Position numbers and translations under genes: made by a program. This document shows positions 26,806 through 37,030 of a stretch of DNA of 64,000 bases, piece by piece (the stretch's first letter is position 1; each line of letters starts with the position of its first letter). The notes below the pieces were generated by a model, which saw nothing but the letters and a program-made list of their open reading frames with translations, made no database searches and had not been told where the DNA came from. Source of the DNA: Symbiodinium sp. CCMP2592 (lineage: Eukaryota > Sar > Dinophyceae > Suessiales > Symbiodiniaceae); contig CAJNDT010004890.1 in assembly GCA_905221615.1 (NCBI GenBank), positions 998,599-1,062,598 on the forward strand, written 5' to 3'.

Positions 26806-26965
26806 GACCCTAAACCCTAAACCCCATAGATCCCTTTAAGGAACCCTATAGATCCCTTTTATGACCCTAGTTACTAAGACCAATGATCCTTTAAGTAGGG
26901 TTCAAGGCTGGGTTCCCCCTTTAGCGACAGGTGAGGCTTCCTTGTGTGGCAGGTTAGGTTCCCAG

Positions 26966-27069
26966 CGAGCCCAATACCCCTTAATTAAGGAATATAGCTT
27001 AAATCATAATATGAAGCCCTACATTATTTTAAGCCATATTCCTTAATTAAGGGGTATTGGGCTCTCTGG
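26966..27069. repeat. Fold-back element, family C
   Basis: Ends GAGCCCAATACCCCTTAATT and its complement, centre TATGAAGCCC. Confidence 0.85.
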
Positions 27070-27277
27070 GTTCAGGGTTGAGGGTTTAGTGTCTAGCGAG
27101 GGTGTGCGATTTAGAGTGATTTAGAGTTCTAGCGCAGGGTTTCTGGCTTGGCGTAAAGACGAACTCGAAAGTCAGGTGCTTAAGAAGACAACGGCCCTTA
27201 GACTCTTGCAAAGCCTAAACCTGTTCGAGTTTAGGGCTCGTAGGGCTAAGGCTGAAACCTGCTACCCTAAAACCCTA

Positions 27278-27392
27278 CTTGGAGGATCGTGGGACTTAGT
27301 AAGTAAGGCTATAAGTATCTCAATTGGGGTTATAATTAGCTATAAGTAGAGTTACCCTAATTGTAACCCCAGTTACTAAGTCCCATGATAGC
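27278..27392. repeat. Fold-back element, family A
   Basis: Same stem; right end altered to CATGATAGCC. Confidence 0.8.
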
Positions 27393-27436
27393 CTGGAAAC
27401 CCGAGAGTCCGAAACCCTGCGAACCAAAACCCCTAC

Positions 27437-27543
27437 CGAACCCCTAAACCCTAAACCCTAAACCCTAAACCCTAAACCCTAAACCCTAAACCCTAAACCC
27501 TAAACCCTAAACCCTAAACCCTAAACCCTAAACCCTAAACCCC
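27437..27543 (-). repeat. Telomere-type (CCCTAAA)n array
   Basis: About 15 near-perfect tandem CCCTAAA units, the longest uninterrupted run in the window. TTTAGGG is the telomere repeat of plants and dinoflagellates; here it is interstitial. Confidence 0.95.
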
Positions 27544-27721
27544 TTAACCTTACACCTGAAACCTTAGACATTCGAGCCTCCAAGCTCTAAGCCATAAACC
27601 CTAAAGACCCTAAAATCTAAACCCTAAACCCTAAACCTCAAACCCTAAACTAAGCCATAAACCCTAAAGAGCCAAAAATCTAAACCCTAAACCCTAAACC
27701 CCAAACCCTAAACTCTGTAAC

Positions 27722-27789
27722 CCTGGAGTTCTGAAGGATCTCCTGCCCGGGCTGCAGGCTCGGATGGCCTTGAGCCACTGAGAGCGGTA
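27722..27789 (-). CDS. Exon-like segment
   Basis: AG, 22 codons (YRSQWLKAIRACSPGRRSFR, TP) plus GG, then GTTACAG. Amphipathic N-terminal helix. No family recognised. Confidence 0.45.
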
Positions 27790-28330
27790 CTCGGGTTGAG
27801 GATCCTCAAAGGGGGTCTATAAGCGATCCTTAAAAGGGGTCTGTAAGTGATCCTTAAAAGGGGTCTCAAAGGGATCCTTAAAAGGGGTCTATAAGATCCT
27901 AAAAAGGGGTCTATATATGGTCACGCGCTCCGCGGCCCCCCCCCCCCCCTCCCCCCCCAAAGGTCAATGGTCCGGATATAGGGTGGGCCCCCCCCTCCCC
28001 TGTGGTGTGGGGTGTGGGGTTCCTCTTCCCCCTGTGGGTGGTTGTGGGGTTTTGGGGTTTAGGGTTTAGCTTAAGCTTGTGAGTTTTGGGTTTACGGTTA
28101 CAAGGTATAAGGCTTCGAGTCGACAAGGGCTTAGGGAGGATTTGCGGTGTATGCTCTGCTTTAGGCTTAGGGCCTGCAGTTATAAGTACAAGCTAAGGCT
28201 AAGGTTGCTCAAAACGGGGGCACGCGCTGCGTTATAGGGTTTACGGCTTGTTTGCGAAGGGCTTGCGCGTGAGCCGTGGCCGCCAGCACCACCCCACCAT
28301 CAACAGCCCCCAACCCCTTTCCGCACACGC

Positions 28331-28387
28331 CAGGCCCCCCCCCCCCCCACCCCTATCAGACCATACCATTGGGGGGGGGGGGGGGCT
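28331..28387. repeat. C-run/G-run hairpin
   Basis: A run of about 13 C followed, after an AT-richer spacer, by a run of about 16 G. It could form a G/C hairpin or a G-quadruplex. Similar C runs occur at 27937-27960. Confidence 0.85.
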
Positions 28388-28657
28388 GGGAACGCCAGAC
28401 GCCTGACCATATATAAGGGATCCTTAAAAGGGGTCTATAAGGGATCTATTTTCCGATTCTATATTAGGGGCCCTAATAATTACCTACGCTATGTTGTTCA
28501 GCGTTTTAGGTTTCGGGTCGAGGGTTTAGGGTAGAGGGTCTTGGAGTCTTGGGTTTAGAGCTCAGGGCGCTTGGGTTTAGAGCTCAGGGGCGCGAAGGGT
28601 TTGGGGTCTAAGGTTCAGGATTTGTGCTGAAGGGTTTGGGATTTTGGTGGTCTGGAT

Positions 28658-28763
28658 TTGGGAGTTTCCGAAAATAGGGGGCCCTGATGTAGTAGCCTAG
28701 ATACTAGGATCCTTATTATAAGGACCCCAAAATAAGGTACCCCCAATTTTCGGAAACTCCCAT
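28658..28763. repeat. Fold-back element, family H
   Basis: Arms GGGAGTTTCCGAAAATAGGG and its complement. Confidence 0.85.
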
Positions 28764-28878
28764 TTGGGGACCAGGATTGAGGGCTTCAGGGGTGGGGAGC
28801 TGAGGTCCAGAGGCTAAAAAGCTAAGCCTCACCAACCCGTCATCCCGAAACTCCCACTCCCTGAAACCCCAACACGCT

Positions 28879-28984
28879 ACAGGGAACTCCAGAAAGTTGG
28901 AATATGGTTTCAGGGTAGGATAGCCTATAATTTACCATAAAGGGCTTAGGATAATCATATTCCAACTTTCTGGCTTTTACTTTA
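28879..28984. repeat. Fold-back element, family E
   Basis: Arms AGAAAGTTGGAATATG and CATATTCCAACTTTCTGG. Confidence 0.85.
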
Positions 28985-29055
28985 AGCCAAGCTACACCGG
29001 CTCCACCCCCCGAAACCACCTTCAAATCTCCATGTAAAACCCTCAACCTTATAAG

Positions 29056-29150
29056 CTGCCCCCACCCTGTTAAATAGTGACTATAAGGATTAGATTAGGG
29101 CCCCCTATTATATTCCTATTATACCACTATTGCACGGTACGGGGCCCCTT
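29056..29150. repeat. Fold-back element, family P
   Basis: Arms CCCCCACCCTGT and ACGGTACGGGGCC, slightly decayed. Confidence 0.75.
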
Positions 29151-29267
29151 CTAACGACAGCCCGACACAACCACTGACCTTCAAACTCTCAATCCTAGAA
29201 GCAGCCTGACGCCTTGAAACCCCGAATCCCTGAGACCGTAAAGCCCTAAACCTTCATGCCAAGTACT

Positions 29268-29363
29268 GTAGGTAATAAATAGAATAGGGTTTTTGGGCCC
29301 ATTATACTATACTCATAATAAGGAACCTCCAAAATTGTAGAGGTAATTATTAAGGCCCCTATA
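29268..29363. repeat. Fold-back element, family O
   Basis: Loop TTATACTATACTCATAAT as in the other copies. Confidence 0.75.
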
Positions 29364-29427
29364 TGGCTTCGTTTAAGGATCCCTTTGAGGCTCTTTTAAG
29401 GGTCCCTTTGAGGGCTCTCTAAGGGTT

Positions 29428-29575
29428 TAGGGTTTTGGTAATTCATACTCAAAATATGGTTGACGATATAAATCCTGCATTACCCATAACAAGGAATATA
29501 CCATAATCCCCATAGTTTAGGGTCCTTAAGGTAATGCAGGATTTATATCATCAACCGTAGTATAGGTCATTCATA
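29428..29575. repeat. Fold-back element, family M
   Basis: Arms GATATAAATCCTGCATTACC and complement. A second copy is nested in an O-family element at 56512-56630. Confidence 0.85.
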
Positions 29576-29610
29576 CTAAACCTTCAGCAAATCACTCCAA
29601 GGCCTGATAC

Positions 29611-29658
29611 GTGCTGCCACCAGTCGTTGAAGGTCGGGATGGGGCAGGCCCGAAGATC
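29611..29658 (-). CDS. Exon-like segment
   Basis: AG, 16 codons (DLRACPIPTFNDWWQH), GTATCAG; phase 0 to 0. The Trp/Cys/Pro content is typical of folded protein. Function unknown. Confidence 0.5.
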
Positions 29659-29697
29659 CTAGTGAGATGAAGCAAGGGGGTTTCGGTTTCAGGTTTC

Positions 29698-29880
29698 GGG
29701 ATTCGGGTTTAGGGTTTAGGGGTTAGGGTTTAGGGTTTAGGGTTTAGGGGTTAGGGTTTAGGGTTTAGGGTTTAGGGTTTAGAGTTTAGGGTTTCGGGTT
29801 TAGGGGTTTAGGGTTTAGGGTTTAGGGTTGAGGGGTTGAGGGGTTCAGGGTTTAAGGCTTAGAGTTTAGGGTTATGGCAT
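29698..29880 (+). repeat. Interrupted TTTAGGG array
   Basis: Tandem TTTAGGG with single-base variants (TTAGGGG, TTGAGGGG). Confidence 0.9.
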
Positions 29881-30083
29881 AGGGTTTCGGGTTGAGTTGC
29901 GGTTTAGATTAGATGTCCCTATTGGTTGGCACGATGGGTTAGGGTTTCGGGGGCCTGCCTGAAATTTATGGCAAAGGGATGAAGAGTCAAGGGTCTAAGG
30001 ACTCGGGATTGTGATTTGAGGGTGTGGTGGCATCCTTCGCAGCAGCAGTTGCAGCACCAGCAGCAGCAAACTCCAAATCCTAC

Positions 30084-30117
30084 ATTATAGGCAATGCGCA
30101 GATCGAACTTGTCGGCC
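30084..30117 (-). CDS. Very short exon candidate
   Basis: AG, G plus 11 codons (ADKFDLRIAYN), GTAGGA. A neighbouring open stretch just upstream (about 30185-30120, VHLTDKQQSDEKKTMRGPQI) could be part of the same or an adjoining exon. Confidence 0.35.
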
Positions 30118-30241
30118 CTTTGAGATTTGGGGTCCCCGCATTGTCTTTTTTTCGTCGGATTGCTGCTTGTCCGTAAGGTGCACGCTCAAATTCTCATGCA
30201 GAAGACAGCGGGGGCATCAGCATCTTCACTGTTACCTGGAT

Positions 30242-30340
30242 TTTCATGGGTAGCTAGAAGTGGGGTTATAATAGGATTACTATGGTTATAACCTATAATC
30301 GGGGACTGCTAACCCCACCTATAACTACCCATGAACCTCC
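30242..30340. repeat. Fold-back element, family I
   Basis: Arms TTTTCATGGGTAGCTA and TAACTACCCATGAACC. Confidence 0.8.
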
Positions 30341-30690
30341 AAGTAGGGCCCCTGAACCCTATACCCTTATAGAACCCCTATAGTTCCCTTGGGACCCTTA
30401 CAGGAACCCTTATAATTACCCATGAACCTCCAAGTACTACTTAGGAAAGCCGACAAACCCACAGAAAGCACCTGAATTCTGCAACCTCGAGCCCCTCACC
30501 CTCCTCCGCCCTCGGCAGACGACGCTAAACCCTAAACCCGACGCAGTTTAGGGTTTAGGGTTTACGGTCTGGGGGTTTAGAGTTTAGGGTCTGAGGGTTT
30601 AGGGTTTAGGGGTTTAGGGTCTAGGGGTTTAGGCTTTAAGGTTTGTATAGGCTTCAATGTCTAGGGTAATCTAAACCGGACACCCTGAAC

Positions 30691-30767
30691 CCGCGCCTGG
30701 CTGTTCTTGAACTTTCCTGGGGCGAGCCCCAAGAGGTCTCCCTCCCAGGAGTGCCAAAGCACGCGAC
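30691..30767 (-). CDS. Exon-like segment
   Basis: Acceptor AAAAG, GT plus 25 codons (RVLWHSWEGDLLGLAPGK, FKNSQAR), donor GTTCAG. One of the clearer islands by composition. No family named. Confidence 0.5.
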
Positions 30768-31309
30768 CTTTTAGGCAGGAAGCAGGACATTATTACGATG
30801 AGTCTACACAGCTTTGGGTAGCCATGTTCAGATGCGAAAAGGAAGATTCTGTATTCTGCGGAGTATGGGCTTAGGATGTCAGGATTCCATCGCATGGGTT
30901 ACACAAGTGGAGCTAAGGGTTCAGCGGTCCGAATGACGGCTAGCGCCACTAGATTGATTGCGTTCTCATTCTCACTCTCTCATCAAAAAAACACCTGCAT
31001 AAAAATGTCTACAAGCACTATGCTAGCATCGGGAGCGCAAAAAAGTGTTCGAGTAAACATCTTAAAAATGCAGCATTGGGGATGGAATGGGATTGGCACC
31101 AAGGGATTAGGGTTTAGGGGATTACTCTCGGCATTCAAGCAGAAAGGGTTATGGTTGTTGTTCTTGTTTTTTTTTGGAGGGGGGAGGGTTTAGGGTTTAG
31201 AGCAACACTTTACACATCATGCCCACACACACAAATATCCAAAGTTAACCTCCGCACGCCAGGCCACAACCCCAAACCACATCCCAAAGATCCCATAATA
31301 CCCTAAACC

Positions 31310-31402
31310 TGGACCCTAAGGAACCTACCTTTTTAGGGCTCCCTAATAGGAGTTGTTTATATAGGTCCCTAAAAAGGTAGGTTACTTGGGGTTAAGGTAA
31401 AC
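31310..31402. repeat. Fold-back element, family J
   Basis: Arms AGGAACCTACCTTTTTAGGG and complement. A second copy is at 37031-37124. Confidence 0.85.
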
Positions 31403-31793
31403 CTTAAACACCCTAAGCCCAAAACCCAAAGCCCAAGTGACAAACTTGGCTCCCTGCATCCTGAACACCTAACGAGCTTGAGGGACTTGTTACGAATCTA
31501 GTGAATATGTGTACACGCGTATATGTTTCCGTATCTTTGTACTTACATATGTATATACTGGTAGTTATGATTATGTTAGCTTTCTATATAGATATTTATC
31601 TACTTATGCTATACTGCATGGTAATAGCCGTATTATACCATGGTAGGTAATGTGTCAAACTGTACAAGGTATGAAAAATAATCATGGCTGAGCGTTTCCG
31701 CTCATATGGGCTCGGGTTGTGTTGAACCCTACGCCCGACTACACCCCAAAGCCTGAAACCTAAACCCAGAACCCAAAGACCGCCACTCCAAAC

Positions 31794-31885
31794 CCTCGCG
31801 CAGAGATCTGGGTTCCAGGGCCAGGAAGTGCACGATGGTGCATGGCGATGAGCAAACAATCCTGACCTTGTCTGCGGTCTGAGTG
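31794..31885 (-). CDS. Exon-like segment
   Basis: Acceptor CTGAAG, 30 codons (HSDRRQGQDCLLIAMHHRAL, PGPGTQISAR) plus GG, donor GTTTGG. Function unknown. Confidence 0.5.
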
Positions 31886-32192
31886 CTTCAGGTATAAGTT
31901 TAGGGCTTTGGGCTCGCGGTTTCTGAACCTTCCCAGCGCCAAGCACCGAACCTCACACTAGAGGCTACCCCCTAAACCCCAAAAGGGTGGTTGTCAAAAT
32001 TAAGGTTCCTTTTTGAGTCCTTAATATAGTACGGCACCTAATATTTTAGGGTGCTCCAAAACCCTAAACCCTAAACTCTAAACCCTAATCCCTAAACCCA
32101 AAACCCTAAACCCTAAACCCTAAACCGAAAAACCCAGTGTAGCATTTCTAGCCTCTAGAGCTGAGGATCCCAGGAAAAGCCTTCACCACAAC

Positions 32193-32287
32193 GTTTAGGG
32201 TTTAGGGTTTAGGGTTTTAGGGTTTAGGGTTTAGGGTTTAGGGTTTAGGGTTTGAGGGTTTAGGGTTTAGGGTTTAGGGTTTAGGGC
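32193..32287 (+). repeat. TTTAGGG array
   Basis: About 12 TTTAGGG units with two variants. Confidence 0.9.
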
Positions 32288-32318
32288 CTAGTCTAGCCGA
32301 AACTCATAGGATTTTGAG

Positions 32319-32439
32319 CTTACAGTAGAAGCCCAAAAGTTGGAAACCCCATAGCCTCAATCCTTAAGAGTAATGTATAGGGAATCCCAGCACTATGCGG
32401 CCTTAATCCGGTTTCCAACTTTATGGGGTCTACTGTAGT
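32319..32439. repeat. Fold-back element, family E-like
   Basis: Arms AGTTGGAAACCCCAT and GGTTTCCAACTTTATGG. The same subtype is inverted at 37753-37866. Confidence 0.8.
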
Positions 32440-32564
32440 GTATCGGCTTCAAGCTTCGACAAGTCTAGAAAGGCCGTCGAAACGCTTCTCACATATTTCA
32501 CGTAACCAGGTCCTAAAGATAAACCCTAAATCTCAAACCCTAAACTCGACAGCAGCCCGGCAAC

Positions 32565-32611
32565 CCTGAAGCAGAAATTTCATCTCGAAGCCCGCGGCGT
32601 TCCACATGACC
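32565..32611 (-). CDS. Exon-like segment
   Basis: Acceptor TATAG, G plus 15 codons (VMWNAAGFEMKFLLQ) plus G, donor GTTGCC. Compact hydrophobic/aromatic composition. Function unknown. Confidence 0.45.
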
Positions 32612-32674
32612 CTATAGCATTAAGAAACACCTCTACAACCCTTAAAGCAACCCTAAAGCCCAGGGACGCTCCAC

Positions 32675-32710
32675 ATACCGCAGGTTCACGAAGTACTCTC
32701 TGCAGCTGGC
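32675..32710 (-). CDS. Short exon-like segment
   Basis: AG, 12 codons (ASCREYFVNLRY), GTGGAG; phase 0 to 0. Lies 63 bp upstream (minus strand) of the 32611-32565 candidate. Confidence 0.4.
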
Positions 32711-33424
32711 CTGATGTAGGGGCCTTAAACAACCGATAGAATAGGGTTTTAGACAGAGGCTATTTCGGGGTGGTTAGAATGGCATATGAGGTTTTACGAC
32801 GTCAGGCTTTTGTGAGTTTCGGGTTTGCGGGGTGGGTAGGGTTTGGGTTTTGGGGGATCAGGGATCAGGATTTAGTGTACCTTTTTCGAGCGCCCATTTT
32901 TTAAGATAGCACATCCTAACCATAAAACTAGGTATCCCCAAAAAGGGGTAGGGTACGAGCCTCTAGGTAGGGTTTGGGGCTTTTGGGGGTTAAATTGGGG
33001 TTGAAGGTTTAGGTTTTTGGGCTTCGCTTCAGGGCAGAGGGTTTAGAGCAGCTGTAGATGGATAGAACCCCAGCAGCAGAAAAAGTTCGGTGGTGTCGGC
33101 ACGAGCTCCACAACGCTAGGCTTTACAACCCTATTCCCTGAACCCCAAACCCTAAACTCCACAACGCTGGGCTTTACAACCCTGTTCCCTGAACCTCAAA
33201 CCCTAAAACCCAAAGCCCTCAACACTAAACCCTAAACTCCTAAAACCCTGAAACTTTAAGTTTGAAACTCCCCAGCCTTAAAGCCCGGGCTTTTCTGTAA
33301 ACCATGAATGCCCGAAACTGCGTGCTGGTCTTAGAGGCTACAGTTTACGCTAGTTTAAGTGGTGATGCTTAGGTTCTACGGGCTCAGGGGTTCAGGGTGT
33401 CGGGTTTAGGGTCTTGGGGGCTAC

Positions 33425-33507
33425 CGGGGGGGTCTTCTCCAGCTCCCTGCCTCCAAGAGCGTTTGGCACAGCAGGGCGGCGGGAATCTTCTCGTGCAGCA
33501 GGCGGTC
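33425..33507 (-). CDS. Exon-like segment, helical
   Basis: Acceptor TTAG, 27 codons (DRLLHEKIPAALLCQTLLEA, GSWRRPP) plus CG, donor GTAGCC. The pattern D-R-L-x-E-x-x-P-x-x-L-x-x-x-x-L-L-E-A resembles the exons at 49106 and 47160, suggesting a repeated helical unit. Confidence 0.5.
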
Positions 33508-33867
33508 CTAACAGGATCGGCAAGGTAGAGGCTCCGCGGGCTGTATTAGGGCCAGAGTGGTCGGTATATTCTACTACACTTACACAGACTAGGGTCCTTT
33601 GTATGGGAAAGCAATGTCAGCCAAAGGCCGTCGCATGTTGAATTCGTGGATTTCATGTATCCCACCTTCTCCTCTGATAGACATTAAACTGGACGGGGTT
33701 CCCCACGACTTGAGGTCCATAGACAACGCAGGGCCCTACTAGTTCGAAAAAAGTACTAGGGCATATCAGCTATCATTTTAGTTGAAGGAGCCGTGGGGAG
33801 GAAATGGTAGTTGCAACAAAAACTCTAGCTTATATCCCCAAACCCTACCCGAGGTCGAATGACTAAG

Positions 33868-33988
33868 TTACAACTAGGATGGAAGAAAAAGGGCTCCCTT
33901 TTTGGCATTGGGTAACTTTATAAGGAACCTAGGACTACAAAAAGGGAATATGGGTACTACTGGGCATCCTAGTTAAAGGAACCCTATC
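33868..33988. repeat. Fold-back element, family K
   Basis: Similar arms with AAAAAGGGCTCCCTTTTTGG and a longer loop. Confidence 0.75.
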
Positions 33989-34047
33989 TGGGCGCATGGA
34001 CCCTTCTAGATCCCTTATAGATCCCTTTAAAGGAACCCTTATGAAAG

Positions 34048-34216
34048 GAACCCTAAACCCTAAACTCCTAAACCCTAAACCCTAAACCCTAAACTCCTAA
34101 ACCCCTAGACCCCAAACCCCTAAACCCCTGAACCCTAAACCCGAAACCCTAAACTCCTAAACCCCTAAACCCCAAACCCCTAAACCCCTAAACCCCTAAA
34201 CCCTAAACCCTAAAAC
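34048..34216 (-). repeat. CCCTAAA-type tract, interrupted
   Basis: CCCTAAA and CCCCTAAA units over about 170 bp. Confidence 0.85.
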
Positions 34217-34250
34217 CCGAAAAACCTAAACAACCCTATCCTAGACAGGG

Positions 34251-34310
34251 TCACCCAAAATGGTCCTTGAGATCCCACTGACGCTCCGGCTGCGCTTCAT
34301 GCAAGAGCTG
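34251..34310 (-). CDS. Exon-like segment with in-frame stop
   Basis: Acceptor TTTCAG, then QLLHEAQPERQWDLKDHFG and TGA. Either a terminal exon or an internal exon with an unrecognised donor before the stop. Starts CAGCTC like the exon at 49106. Confidence 0.4.
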   Translation of the reverse strand, partial: QLLHEAQPERQWDLKDHFG

Positions 34311-34648
34311 CTGAAACTCCTAGGGTTTAGGGTTTAGGGTCTAGGGTTTAGGGTTTAGGGAAACTTCGGGCTTGGCTCCTGTTTTACTTTTTCCTAGTTG
34401 CTGAGTTCTTAAGCCCCAAAAAGTGTACACTTGCAGTTTTATAGTAGGTAATATTATCCCCAAAAGCGTAAAGTGCATCCACTCCGCTATCAAGTTTTAG
34501 TGTTTAGGGTTGAGGGTTTCAGATTTGGGTTTAGTTTGGGTTCGGGGTTTGGGCTTTAGGTTTCTTCTGTCTGTTAAGGGCTTGCGGTTTCACATGCCTT
34601 CGCAGCAGATGCCAAATCTAAATCCCTGCACCCTACACCCAACCACAC

Positions 34649-34800
34649 CGAAGTGCACTCTGTCTTCCTTGATGACACTACGTTGCGTGCGACTGTCCCA
34701 TAGAGCAGTGCGCCTGGAGGATCAACATCCGCTCGATCTCCACAACCGACATGCCTTGTTACCAGGGCACTGTGAAGGTATCGCTCCAGTTCGGGCCCCC
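34649..34800 (-). CDS. Longer exon candidate
   Basis: Open minus-strand frame GPELERYLHSALVTRHVGCG, DRADVDPPGALLYGTVARN, VVSSRKTECTS, then GTGTGG. The acceptor is uncertain. A plus-strand frame also spans it but is poorer in composition. Confidence 0.4.
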
Positions 34801-34828
34801 ACACTCCAAAAGGCGATTGATGATTCTT

Positions 34829-34951
34829 TCTTAAAGGGTCATGGGGCTTAGTAACTATAGGGGTATAATTATTGTTACTCTACTTATAACTACTTATAAC
34901 CCCAAGTAAGGTACTTATAACCTTGCTTACTAAGTCCCATGATCCTCCAAG
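34829..34951. repeat. Fold-back element, family A
   Basis: Inverted orientation; stem ACTTAGTAAC and GTTACTAAGTCCCATGATCC. Confidence 0.8.
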
Positions 34952-35502
34952 TTGGAGACATCGCTCAGCCTGGAATCCGAAATCTCCGAACCCCGCCTTT
35001 GCAAGCGACCCCAACAAACCTGAAGAGGCAATACAGATTCATCATGCAGATACAAAGATGCTGCGGGTTCGGGACCCTAAGGCGTGCGCTTGAGAACTCA
35101 TGCGAAGATGGGGGATCCTATTCTTCGGGGATCCATTTCGCATCCTACCAATTAATAGCTACTTCGTATTATTCTCAGGAACTCCCATGTAGCTTTCGTC
35201 CGGAATGACATCGGCCAAAACAAGTAGCCATCGTCAAGCATGCTGGCAGTCTTCGTCAGCTACTGGACTGTAGCGATCGCAGCATGAGGCATACCAAGGT
35301 GTTCAACAAAGACTAGACTTTGCCGTGCTGCGTGCTAATCTAGACAACTTCATCTCATTTACAATACCATATGTTGTCAGACCCATACTACGGAAGACCA
35401 GCGTAGCTCTGGCAGGCTATGCTGTATGCTTTGGTACGACTTCGAACCCTAAACCCTAAACCGTTCCGACCCATCCAGCCGAAAAAAGCCTAGGCCTACA
35501 TC

Positions 35503-35688
35503 TCAAAACATCGACGCATGGCTCCCTGAGCCCAAGCCCCAGGACCCTTTGACACACGCACCGAAGTCCCCTTTCAAAAGGATACCTAGGTTCTCTCTAT
35601 CATACGGGCACCACTTTCTCTTTTTATCCATCTTCAAAAGCAAAACCATCCCCCTTGCACAACATGCAAGGTATGGTCTATCGGACAA
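35503..35688 (-). CDS. Weak ORF or exon candidate
   Basis: 61-codon minus-strand frame containing CARGMVLLLKMDKKRKWCPY and DRENLGILLKGDFGACVKGS. Composition is protein-like, but codon use is more AT-rich than in the other islands. No clear splice sites. Confidence 0.3.
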   Translation of the reverse strand: MSDRPYLACCARGMVLLLKMDKKRKWCPYDRENLGILLKGDFGACVKGSWGLGSGSHASMF

Positions 35689-35849
35689 CCTAGCCTATGA
35701 GACGTCTTCTGTGTAGCAGAAGAAGCCAGGTTTTGCTTGACTCCTTCCTAAACCCTCACCCAGACTACTCAATATGGTTAGGGGGTTGGGGGGTCAACGC
35801 ATTTCTTAAGCTTTCGAGCTGCCAGTTCAACAAGCCTCCGAGCCCTAAA

Positions 35850-35951
35850 GGGAACTCCAGAAAGTTGGAATATGTTTTCATGGTAGGATACCCTATAATT
35901 TACCATAGAAGGGTTAGGATAATCATATTCCAACTTTCTGGCTTTTACCTT
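35850..35951. repeat. Fold-back element, family E
   Basis: Full copy, 18 nt from the donor of the exon at 35969. Confidence 0.85.
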
Positions 35952-35968
35952 GAACCCCTGAGTCGCAC

Positions 35969-36025
35969 CTGGCAGGAACTTGTAGATTCGATTTCCTCGG
36001 CTGCTGGGGGTGGCTTGGCCCGATG
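35969..36025 (-). CDS. Exon-like segment sandwiched by fold-back elements
   Basis: Acceptor CTTTAG, 19 codons (HRAKPPPAAEEIESTSSCQ), donor GTGCGA; phase 0 to 0. An A-family fold-back ends 7 nt from the acceptor side (36032) and an E-family fold-back ends 18 nt from the donor side (35951). Confidence 0.5.
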
Positions 36026-36031
36026 CTAAAG

Positions 36032-36188
36032 TACTTGGAGGATCATGGGACTTAGCAAGTAAGGTTATAAGTACCTTACTTGGGGTTATAAGTAGTTATA
36101 AGTAGAGTTACCCTAATTATAATCCTAGCTATAAGTAGAGTTACCCTAATTATAATCCTAGTTACTAAGTCCCATGATCCTTTAAGTA
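36032..36188. repeat. Fold-back element, family A, internal duplication
   Basis: A 36-base internal segment (agttaccctaattataatcc) is duplicated. Ends 7 nt from the acceptor of the exon at 36025. Confidence 0.85.
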
Positions 36189-36304
36189 CTCGCCCAAACT
36201 TAGGATTTAGAGTTTAAGCCCTCCCTCCTCCCCTACCCGACTGCCCCGAGGCTCGAATCATCAGAGTCAGGGTCCCAAGGCCACTAACGCACATGCGAGC
36301 TCTT

Positions 36305-36494
36305 CCCAGAGAGCCCAATACCCCGTAATTAAGGAATATATGTAGGGTTCCTTTAAGGGATCTATAGGGGATCTATAGGATTAAGGGTCTAGGGGATTCT
36401 AATACCCCTTAATGAAGGAATATAGCTTAAACCATAATATGAAGCCCTATATAATTTAAGCCATGTTCCTTAATTAAGGGGTATTGGGCTCTCG
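36305..36494. repeat. Fold-back element, family C with duplicated left arm
   Basis: Two left arms (36305 and 36398) and one right arm, separated by a reiterated ATAGGGGATC segment. Confidence 0.8.
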
Positions 36495-36592
36495 GGTTCG
36501 CTAGTAGGTCATTGCTGTGTATCGCTGTGGCAAAAAATCCAACACCTAGGCAAACGATAGATATGTGATATGTGCGGCTAGCTAGGAGCTTC

Positions 36593-36697
36593 CTAAATCA
36601 GGCGTCCTGACGAAAAGCAGCAAACAGCAGGATCCTTGCTATACTGCTCCCCTGCTTTGGAACACCTGATTTGAGAAAGCCTACAGACACCCAACGT
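36593..36697 (-). CDS. Possible terminal exon
   Basis: Strong acceptor (TGTTTTGCAG), then 34 codons (TLGVCRLSQIRCSKAGEQ, YSKDPAVCCFSSGRLI) and TAG. Could end a gene or be cut by an unseen donor. Confidence 0.35.
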   Translation of the reverse strand, partial: TLGVCRLSQIRCSKAGEQYSKDPAVCCFSSGRLI

Positions 36698-36756
36698 CTG
36701 CAAAACAGGATTTGAAGGACGAGTACTTCATAGTCAGGCCCCAAGTACGCACTCAC

Positions 36757-36810
36757 GGAAGCCCTGATATTGAGCATACCTGGGAACGATCTTGCGGCAT
36801 CCCCAAAACA
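36757..36810 (-). CDS. Exon-like segment with canonical GTGAGT donor
   Basis: Pyrimidine-rich acceptor CATCCCCACAG, 54 bases open in all three frames (one reads FWGCRKIVPRYAQYQGF), donor GTGAGTGCG. The splice signals are good but the frame cannot be chosen. Confidence 0.4.
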
Positions 36811-37030
36811 CTGTGGGGATGCAGACCCTAAGCAGCCAAGCGGATCAACCTTGAGACCATCAGTTGTGATTTAGGGTGATGGGCTGGGATTGAACGACTG
36901 CTGATTTGATAGGATTTGGGGCCCGGTTTCGGTATGAGGGTGGCTCGATTGATAACGAGATGGGCACTCCAAGATTAGGCTTCGACGAGGGATTCGCCCG
37001 GAAGCAGCCGTTGACGGCACCCGTAAAGGA

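Noticed and set aside
26862-27046. 61-codon plus-strand ORF
   Set aside because: Lies across fragments of A- and C-family fold-back elements.
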